Assembly (NCBI RefSeq): GCF_000718785.1
Contig: NZ_JOCA01000035.1
Span: forward strand, 1 to 37,078
Direction: 5' to 3'
DNA: 37,078 nucleotides
DNA from: Streptomyces sp. NRRL WC-3626
GTDB taxonomy: Bacteria; Actinomycetota; Actinomycetes; Streptomycetales; Streptomycetaceae
Numbering within the stretch: position 1 is the first letter of the stretch; the number at the start of each line of letters is the position of its first letter. Shown here in pieces: positions 1 to 9,000 of this stretch. The notes under the pieces were generated by a model that worked only from the letters and a program-made list of their open reading frames with translations, was not told the origin of the DNA and did not search any database. Both the position numbers and the translations under genes were made by a program.

Positions 1-1
1 G

Positions 2-3000
2 CGGTTGCTGGCGGTGCGGGAGCATGAGCACAGCGCGTTGGTGGACGTTCAGCGGTGGGCGGGTGCGCCGGCGGGCACACCACTCTTCGACAGCATCGTG
101 GTCGTGGAAACCCCCTACGACACGGACGCCCTCACCACGGGAGAGCTGACGCTCACGCCCGCTCGGGCCGGCGGCAGCCCTGCCACGGGTTATCCGCTGG
201 TCCTGCAGGTGGACGCCGATCGCGAACTGTCCTTCCAACTGTTCTACGCACAGGAGTCGTTCGACGACGAGACGGCGGAGAGAATGCTCGCCCACGTGGT
301 GCAGGTCCTCGGAGGGCTGGCCGAGGACCCCGGGGGACCGGTAGCGGGGATCAGTCTGCTGCCGGCGGCCGAGAGGCAGCTGGTCGTCCGGGACTGGAAC
401 GCCACCGACGCTGACTTCCCCCGTGACGCCTGCCTTCAGGAGCTGTTCGAACGCCAGGTGCGCCGTGCGCCCGAGTCGGTCGCGGTCGTGTGCGGTGAGG
501 AGCGGCTCACCTACCGGGAGCTGAACGAACGGGCCAACCGCCTCGCACATCACCTGAGGAGTCTGGGCGTCGGCCCTGAGACCGTGGTCGGCGTCTGTGT
601 GGAGCACGGCGTGGACATGCTCGTCGCGCTGTGGGGGATCGTGAAGTCCGGCGGCGCGTACGTGCCGATGGATCCCCGGCATCCCGCGGAACGCCAGGTT
701 TTCGCGCTGTCCGACGCGGCCGCCGAGGTCGTGGTCACTCAGGACGCCCTGGCCGCGCGGTTCGCCGGCAGTGAGCCCGCGGTGGTCCGCATCGACGCGG
801 ACCGGCCTCTGATCGAACAGAGGCCGGCCGTGAACCCTCTCGTGCTGGGATCCGCCGACAACCTGGTGTACATCATGTACACCTCCGGCTCCACGGGCAG
901 ACCCAAAGGGGTCATGATCAGTCACCGCGGACTGATCAACTATCTCGCCTGGGCAACCGAGGGCTACGGTCTCGACGGCGCGTCCGGCGCTCCGATGCTG
1001 GGGTCCATCGCCTTCGACCTGTCAGTGCCGAACTTCTTCCTGCCCCTGACATACGGCAAGGACGTGACCCTGCTGCCTCAGGACGACCCGATCGCCGGTC
1101 TCTCGGAACTGCTCACACGTCCCGGTGACTTCAGCCTGCTGAAGATCACTCCCGCTCACCTGGATGTACTGCGCGGTGAACTGCCGCCCGGAGCGGTGGA
1201 TTCGGTCCGTACCTTCGTCGTCGGCGCCGATGAGATGAGGCCGGAGACCGCCGCGGCGTGGCGCCGCATCGCGCCGGGGGCGCGGATCATCAACGAGTAC
1301 GGCCCCACCGAGACCGTCGTCGGCTGTTCGATCCACACGGTGCCCGACGACGTCGCGTACACGAGCCTGGTCCCGATCGGGAAGCCGATCGCCAACACGC
1401 GTATGTACGTGCTCGACGACCGGCTGAACCCCGTTCCCATCGGTGTCGTCGGCGAGCTGTACATCGGCGGTGAGGGAGTGGCCCGGGGCTACCTGAACCG
1501 TCCCGCGCTGACCGCGGAGCGGTTCCTGCCGGACCCGTACAGCGATGCTCCGGGCACCCGCTTCTACCGCACCGGCGACCTGGCCAGGTTCCGGGCGGAC
1601 GGGGAACTGGAGTTCCTCGGCCGGATCGACCACCAGGTCAAGATCCGGGGCTACCGGATCGAACTCGGCGAGATCGAGGCCGCGTTGCTTCAGCACGCCG
1701 CGGTGCGCGAGGCCGTGGTCGCGGCCCGCGAGGACCGGCCCGGTGACAAGCGGCTCGCCGCCTATGTGGTTCTCGAACCCGGCCGGTCGACGGGCGCACC
1801 GGATCTGCGGGACTTCTTGCGGCAGACCCTGCCCCCCTACATGCTGCCGGCCAGTTACACCGTCCTGGACGCCATCCCACTCAGCCAGGGCGGAAAGGTC
1901 GATCGAAGGCTGCTGCCCGCCCCCGGGCTCCACAGGACGGACTCGGCCGCGTCCGGGCACACGGCACCCACGACGCCCACGGAACACACGCTCGCGGGCA
2001 TCTGGACAAGCGTGCTGCGGCTGGACCGGGTGGGCATCCACGAGAGCTTCTTCGAACTGGGCGGGGACTCGATCAGTGCCATCGCCGCCGTCGACAAGGT
2101 GCGTGCGGCCTTCGACGTCGCGGTCCCCCTCGTCGCGTTCTTCCAGAATCCGACGGTGGCCCGGATGTCCGCCGCCCTGCGTGACCTCATGACCCGCCGA
2201 CGTGACGGGACTCCGGTCCGGCTGCGCCGTGGCGAGGGCGGCTCGCCGCTCTTCCTCTTCCCGGCGCAGGGCGGGTTCGCGACCTCCTATCTGGAACTGG
2301 CCGGGCTGCTCGGCACAGAGCAGTCGGTGTACGCCCTGCAGTCGGTCGGGGTCGACTCCGACGAGAGCCCGCTCACCAGTGTGGAGGAGATCGCCCGCGC
2401 GGGGCTGCGGTCGATCCGGGAGATCCGCCCCACCGGCCCGTATCGGCTCGCGGGCTGGTCCTTCGGCGGGCTGGTGGCCTTCGAAGCCGCGCGGCAGCTG
2501 GAGGCGGCCGGCGAGACCGTGGACCTGCTTGGCGTCATCGACACGCCGGTGTTCCGGCCGCGGACCCGGCGCAGCGGCTCCGCCGGCGGCCTCAGGGAAC
2601 AGCTCATGGAAGTGGCGGCGGAGCTGAAGCTCTTCGAGCAGCGGCTCGAAGAGCGTACGGAAGAGGAACTCCTCGAGGAGATCCTGCGCCACGAGCGCTC
2701 CGGAAACCGCATGTCCCAGCTGGCGGACAGCGAATCGGTACGGCGGATGGTGCAGGTGTACACGGCCAATGGCGCGGCCACGAGCGCCTACCGGTACGAC
2801 GGTGTCGTGGCGGCTGACATCCACCTGCTGCGCAGCGAGGAGCAGGGGAGCGGGCTCATGGACGAGGTCCGGCCACAGGAGTGGCAGGCGCTGACCACCG
2901 GTGCGGTGAAGGTCTACCCGGTACCGGGCCGCCACACCGAACTGCTGGAGGTCCCCCATGTGCGGCACGTGGCGGACGTCCTGTCCGGAATCCTGAAGAA

Positions 3001-3016
3001 CGGAAGTGAAGGCTGA
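2..3016 (+). CDS. NRPS, 3' part: (C)-A-T-TE termination module (5' end outside window)
   Basis: The reading frame is open from the first bases, so the gene begins upstream; residue numbers count from the ATG at 5. Residues 1-130 are the C-terminal end of a condensation domain. Residues 145-640 are an adenylation domain, with the A3 core YTSGSTGRPKG near 292, NEYGPTE, and A10 GGKVDR near 630. A carrier domain follows, with FFELGGDS and the phosphopantetheine Ser near 689. It ends in a type I thioesterase with GWSFGG (Ser819) and a likely catalytic His in GRHTELL near 977. The specificity pocket read by eye is D-L-P-K-V-G-E-V-G, close to the Asn code D-L-T-K-x-G-E-V-G but with Pro in place of Thr. 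The TE should release the peptide by hydrolysis or cyclisation, making this the last module although its gene precedes the probable starter NRPS. The TGA overlaps the next ATG by one base, implying translational coupling. Confidence 0.95.
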   Translation, partial: RLLAVREHEHSALVDVQRWAGAPAGTPLFDSIVVVETPYDTDALTTGELTLTPARAGGSPATGYPLVLQVDADRELSFQLFYAQESFDDETAERMLAHVVQVLGGLAEDPGGPVAGISLLPAAERQLVVRDWNATDADFPRDACLQELFERQVRRAPESVAVVCGEERLTYRELNERANRLAHHLRSLGVGPETVVGVCVEHGVDMLVALWGIVKSGGAYVPMDPRHPAERQVFALSDAAAEVVVTQDALAARFAGSEPAVVRIDADRPLIEQRPAVNPLVLGSADNLVYIMYTSGSTGRPKGVMISHRGLINYLAWATEGYGLDGASGAPMLGSIAFDLSVPNFFLPLTYGKDVTLLPQDDPIAGLSELLTRPGDFSLLKITPAHLDVLRGELPPGAVDSVRTFVVGADEMRPETAAAWRRIAPGARIINEYGPTETVVGCSIHTVPDDVAYTSLVPIGKPIANTRMYVLDDRLNPVPIGVVGELYIGGEGVARGYLNRPALTAERFLPDPYSDAPGTRFYRTGDLARFRADGELEFLGRIDHQVKIRGYRIELGEIEAALLQHAAVREAVVAAREDRPGDKRLAAYVVLEPGRSTGAPDLRDFLRQTLPPYMLPASYTVLDAIPLSQGGKVDRRLLPAPGLHRTDSAASGHTAPTTPTEHTLAGIWTSVLRLDRVGIHESFFELGGDSISAIAAVDKVRAAFDVAVPLVAFFQNPTVARMSAALRDLMTRRRDGTPVRLRRGEGGSPLFLFPAQGGFATSYLELAGLLGTEQSVYALQSVGVDSDESPLTSVEEIARAGLRSIREIRPTGPYRLAGWSFGGLVAFEAARQLEAAGETVDLLGVIDTPVFRPRTRRSGSAGGLREQLMEVAAELKLFEQRLEERTEEELLEEILRHERSGNRMSQLADSESVRRMVQVYTANGAATSAYRYDGVVAADIHLLRSEEQGSGLMDEVRPQEWQALTTGAVKVYPVPGRHTELLEVPHVRHVADVLSGILKNGSEG

Positions 3017-6000
3017 TGGGCGACGGTCACCGCGGTTCGGGAAATGGGCTGGATCGCGTCGCGGCCGGGCAGCGGGAGATCGTCGGCGCCTTGAACGACA
3101 CGGTCATGGACCTGCCGCTGCGTTCTTTGCCCGAGCTGATCCACCAGCAGGTCCTTGCCACACCCGAAGCGCCCGCCGTCTCCTGCGGAGACGAGTTGAC
3201 GTACGCCCGGCTGTGGGAGCAGGCCGGGCTGGTCGCCGGACGGCTGCGCGCGGAGAGCGTCGGCCCGGGCGATCTGGTGGGTGTCGCCATGGAGCGCGGG
3301 ACCGCGCTGGTGGTGGCACTGCTCGGTGTCCTGCGCTCCGGTGCCGGCTATGTGCCCCTCGACCCGGATCTGCCGCCCGCCCGGCTGGCGCGTACGGTCG
3401 GGCACGCGGGTCTGAGGACGGTGCTGACCGACGGAGAGCGCCCGGAATGGCTGCCGTCCGACGGGGTGGTGGTACTGCGTCTGGGCGAAGCGGAACCGAC
3501 GGCCGGGCCCGGCCCCGCCACCTTCAGCGCGCCCGACCCCTCCTCGGTCGCCTATGTGATCTACACGTCCGGGTCGACGGGCCTGCCCAAGGGCGTCGCC
3601 GTCCCGCACTCCGCGCTCGCGAACTTCATGTGCTCGATGCGCGAAGCCCCGGGCCTGGACGCGTCGGACGTCCTGGTGGCCGTCACCACCGTCTCCTTCG
3701 ACATCGCGGCACTGGAGCTCTTCCTCCCCCTGGTGGTGGGCGGACGTGTGGTCGTCGCGAGCAGAGCGCAGGCCACGGACCCCGCACTGCTGGCCGACCT
3801 GATCACTGAGGCCGGCGGAACCGTTCTGCAGGCCACACCGGCGACGTGGCAGTTGCTGAGGGAGGCCGACTGGCGTCCGCCCCAGGGCTTCACCGTGCTC
3901 TGTGGCGGAGACCGGCTTCCCCCGGACCTCGCCGGCTGGCTGACCTCCCTGGGGAGTGCCGCGTGGGACCTCTACGGACCGACCGAGACGACCATCTGGT
4001 CGGCCGCCGGACGACTCGGGGACCGCGGGCGAACCGTCGACTGGAGCCCGGTCGCCAACACAAGCGTGCACGTACTGGACGTCGACATGCTTCCCGTCCC
4101 CTTCGGGGAGCAGGGCGAGGTCTACATCGGCGGCGCGGGCCTCGCCCTCGGCTACATGGGACAACCGGCCCGCACCGCCGAGCGGTTCCTGCCCGATGGC
4201 CTCTCACCCGTACCAGGACAACGGCTCTACGCGACCGGTGACCTGGGCCGCCGCCGCGACGACGGGACCGTCGAGATCCTGGGACGGGCCGACCATCAGC
4301 TGAAGGTCCGCGGATTCCGCGTCGAGCCGGGAGAGATCGAAGCCGCGATCCTGGGCCATCCCCAGGTGCGGCAGGCCGTCGTCGTTCCCCGCCGGGAAGA
4401 GGGACGCGACCAGGGCCTCGTGGCCTATGTCGTTCCTGCCCCCGCGGACGACAGCGGCACGGTACCCGACGCGGCCGGTCGTCATGCGGCGGACGGTGAG
4501 CGGGGGGACGGTCCGCCGGTCGTCGGCGTCGATCCCGCCGGGCTGAGCGGCGCGGACCAGCTCAGGAGCGCCATCGACGCAGCCCTCGACCGGGTGGCGC
4601 CAGGGGGGCAGGTGATCATCGAGGGCGTGCGCGACCTGCGTCTGCTGACGGCCGAGGCCGTGGTGGCGGAGGTGTCCCGGCGCTCCCCCTACGACAGTTG
4701 CGCGTCGCTGGCCGGACAGGTGGACCAAATACTCACCCTGACCGACGAACTCGCCGTGGACCCCCGCTTCTTCGCCGAAGTCCAGCGGCTCTCGGACCGC
4801 GTGGCCAGGGTCGACATCCATCCGGACCCCGGGACGGAGACGGAGCGGGAGGGCCCGTTCCGCTACCGGGTGGTCATCCACAGGACGGCGGACGCGGTGG
4901 CCACCGCCGCGGATCGGCCGAGTCGTCGGACGCACCGCGACTTCGCCGGCACGACGATGTCCTCCCTCGAGGCCATGCTGCGCTCGGCTCCCGGTGACTT
5001 CGCTCTGCGGGGCGTCCCCGATGCCCGACGGGCCTTCGCCGTCGCCGTGGCGGAGCGACTGTCCCGTGCGGACCACGGTGAGGTCCTGGGCGGGTTGCTG
5101 GAGGCGGCCCGGGACTGCGACCGGGTACGCACGGCCCTGGACCGGCAGGCGGTGCAGGCTCTGGCCGAGCGCCTCGGTTTCCACGTGACGGAGGTCCTGT
5201 GCGGGGACGGAGGCCCGGACGAGTCGGATCTGCTCCTTCGGCGTGCCGGCACATCGGACCGGCCGGCCCCCGCTCGGGTGGAGCCTCGCGGAGCCCCGGC
5301 GCCCGCGCCGGCCCCGGACGAGCTGCGCGGGATGGTCAACGACCCGGCCCGAGCGCGACGGCTGCGGCGCCTCGACCGCGCGTTGCGGTCCTTCCTCACC
5401 GACCGGCTGCCCGCGTACATGGTGCCGGGCGAATTCGTCGTCGTGGAAGGGCTTCCGCTCAACGCCAATGGCAAGATCGACCGCACCCGCCTGCCCCTGC
5501 CCCTGTCCTCGGCGGGACGCAGGCCCTCGGCCCCACCGGTCTCAGAGGATCAACGACTGGTCGCGCGCCTGTGGGGCGAGGTGCTCGGCCACGACGACAT
5601 CGGGCTCGACGACACGTTCCTGAACGTGGGCGGTGACTCGGTCCGCGCAGTCCGCGTCGCGTCTCTCGCCCGCCGGGCGGGCTTGGACATGCCGGTGGCC
5701 GACGTGCTGAGGCTGCCCCTGAAGCAGTTGGCCGAACTCGTGGCGCCGGGCCCGGACTCTCCCGGCGCGTCGTCCGCTGTCCGTGCCGCCGACGAGCCGG
5801 CGGAGGCCGGTGTTCCCGGCTCGCCGTATCCGCTGACGCCGATGCAGGCCGGCATGCTGTTCCACAGCCAGTACTCCGCGGGAACGGCCGACTACTTCCA
5901 GCAGACGGTCTACCGGATCCACGGGCCGGTCGACACCGACGCGCTGCGCACGGCATGGGAGACGGTGGCACGCCGGCACTCGGTGCTGCGGAACGTCGCC

Positions 6001-9000
6001 GAGTGGGAGGGACTCGCGGCTCCGCACCAGAGAACGCTGCCGGACGCCGTCCCTCCGGTCCGGGTGGTCGAACTCCCGGGCGTCGACGACCGGGAGGCGG
6101 CGCTGAACCGGTTCCTGGAGGAGGACCGGGCCACAGGGTTCGACATCGCGAGCGAGCCGCCCTTCCGGCTCACCCTGATGCGCTGGTCGCACGAACTGAC
6201 CGAGATGATCCTCAGCTACCACCATCTCCTACTGGACGGATGGAGCCTGCCCATCCTGGTGAACGAGGTGGAACGGTTCTATGCGGCGCGCCCGGACGGC
6301 GAACCCCCTCTGCCGGCACCCGCCCCCTCCTACCGGCGGTACGTCGAGTGGCTGAGGGATCAGGACCACGAGGCAGCGCTCACGTACTGGCGCGAGCGCC
6401 TGTCCGGATTCACAGCCCCCACCCCTATCGCGCTGGGCCGCCCCGACTCCACGGCCGGGGAGACGACCGGCGAGGTGACCATCACCCTCCGCGGAGACCT
6501 GGTACGTCGGCTGGAACTCGTAGGACGCGCGAGCGGGCTGACCCTCGGCTCGGTCTTCCACGGCGCCTGGGCTCTCCTGCTGTCCCGCTACAGCGGGGAG
6601 GACGATGTCGTCTTCGGGTCGACCGTCGCCGTGCGCCCGGCGACCCTCCCCGGTGCCGATGAACTCGTCGGCCTGTGCATCAACACCGTCCCGGTGCGGT
6701 GCCGCACGGCGCCACAGGCGGCACTCGACGGATGGCTGCGCGACCTTCAGGAACGGATGGTCGAGGGGCGGAGCTACGACTACGCGGCGCTCGCGGACGT
6801 CCAGGCCGTCAGCGAGGTCCCCCGTGGCACCTCCCTGTTCGACAGCCTGGTGGTCGTCGACGGTTTCGCAGCCCCCTCCGGGACGCTTCCCTCCGACAGC
6901 GAACTGCGCATCGAGCCGGTGGGAACCGTCGAGTCCACCGGCTACCCACTGGTCGTCATGCTCGAGGCGGGGGACCGCCCGACCATTCGTCTGCGCTATC
7001 GGCGCAGCCGTTTCGATCACGCGGCGGTCTCGGCGCTCGCCGGTCACCTCCATACCGTCATGAGGGCGTACGCCGACAATCCTTCCCGGCAGCTGGCGGA
7101 CATCTGTCTGTTGGCGCCGCACGAGTGGAGCGAAGTCGTCGTCGGCTGGAACCGGACGCGGGCCCCCTACCCCGCGGACATGACCTTGCCGGGGCTGTTC
7201 ACCCGTCAGGCCGCGGCTACCCCGCACGCCGTGGCCCTGCGGTTCGGCGACGCCGCGTGGACGTACGAACAGCTCAACCAGCGGGCCAACCGCCTCGCCC
7301 ACTGCCTGCGGGCGCGCGGAGCGGGGCTGGAGACCCTGGTCGGTGTCCTGACGACCAGGACGCCGGACATGGTGGTCGCCATGCTCGCCGTCATGAAGGC
7401 GGGCGCCGCATATGTCCCGCTGGCCTCCGACAACCCCCCCGAGCGACTGGCCCATGTGGTCCGGGACGCCGGACTGCCGTTGGTGATCGCCCACGCCGGT
7501 CTCGTGGGCGGACTGGACCTCGGTTCCGCCGAGCTCTGTGTGCTGGACACCATGGAGGAGGAACTGGACCTCTCGCCCTCCGGTGACCCGGCCGAGCTGG
7601 CCTCGCCCGACAGCCTCGCCTACGTGATGTACACATCGGGGTCGTCCGGCCGGCCCAAGGGGGTGATGTGCCACCACCGGGGTCTCGTGAACTACATCCA
7701 CTGGTGCTCGCGCCACTACGCGGACCTGTCCGACGGCGGAGCACCGGTGTTCTCCTCGTTCGGCTTCGACATGATCGTGCCGAATCTGTATGTGCCGCTG
7801 ATCCTCGGCCATCCGGTCCATCTGATTCCGGAGACCAGGGACCCTGAACGGCTGGCCGACCTGCTCCTGGCCCAGTCGCCCTTCGGCTTCGTCAAGTTGA
7901 CCCCCGGCCATCTCGAACTCCTGTCCCAGCGAGTGTCCCCGGAACAGGCCCGCGGCCTGGCCGCCGTACTCGCCGTCGGCGCCGACGGCTTCCCGGCCAG
8001 CGTTCTCGAAAGCTGGCGCGCGCTCGACCCGGACACGCGAGTGATCAACGAGTACGGACCGACGGAGGCATCCGTCGCGAACTCCGTCCACGTGGTGAGC
8101 GGATCACCGGCCGGCGATCTCGTTCCCATCGGCAGGCCCATCTCGAACACGACGCTCTATGTGCTCGACGAGGGCATGAACCCGCTTCCGGTCGGAGTTC
8201 CGGGAGAGATCTACATCGGAGGCGTGTGCTGCGCTCGCGGCTACCGGAATCACCCCGGCCGGACCGCTCAGCAGTTCGTTCCCGACCCCTTCTCGGACCA
8301 GCCGGGCGGGCGGCTCTACCGAACCGGTGACGTCGGCTACTGGCACCCCGACGGCAACCTTCAGTTCGTGGGACGGCGTGACCACCAGGTCAAGATCCGC
8401 GGCTACCGCATTGAGACCGGGGAGGTCGAGGCTGCCCTGGCCGCGCATCCCCGAGTACGCCACGCCGTGGTCTCGGCGCCCCCCGGCGCCAGTGGCCGGC
8501 GGCGGCTGGTCGCGCACGCGGTGGCCGACCCCGGCGCACAGGTCGGTCGCCAGGAACTGCGCGACTGGCTCACCGAGCGGCTGCCCCCGTACATGCTTCC
8601 GTCGGTGATCGTGCTGCTGGACGCCATGCCTCTCGACTCCAATGGCAAGGTCGACCGCAAAGCGCTCGCGGTGCTGAGCGCGGCCGATACGCGCGAGGAC
8701 GCGCCGGCCCGAGGGCCCGCCGGCCCTCTGGAAGAGCGGATCGCCGCCATCTGGCAGCGGGTCCTCGGCGTCGATGAACTGGGAGCGCACGACAACTTCT
8801 TCGCACTGGGAGGGGACTCCATCCTCACGATGCAGATCGCGGCCGAAGCCCGGCGCGCGGGGCTGAGGATCACTCCGAAAGACATCTTCCTGTACCCCAC
8901 CGTCGTGAGTCTGGCTCCACACGTGACCCCGGACAGTCCGTCCGAGGCGGCCGCAGCCACTGAAATCGTCGATGCCACAGGTCCGTTGCGTCTCACCCCC

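Noticed and set aside
1022..2968. A 648-codon minus-strand open frame opposite the A-T-TE module
   Set aside because: No recognisable domain, and it mirrors the coding frame of the NRPS. High-GC codon bias explains it.
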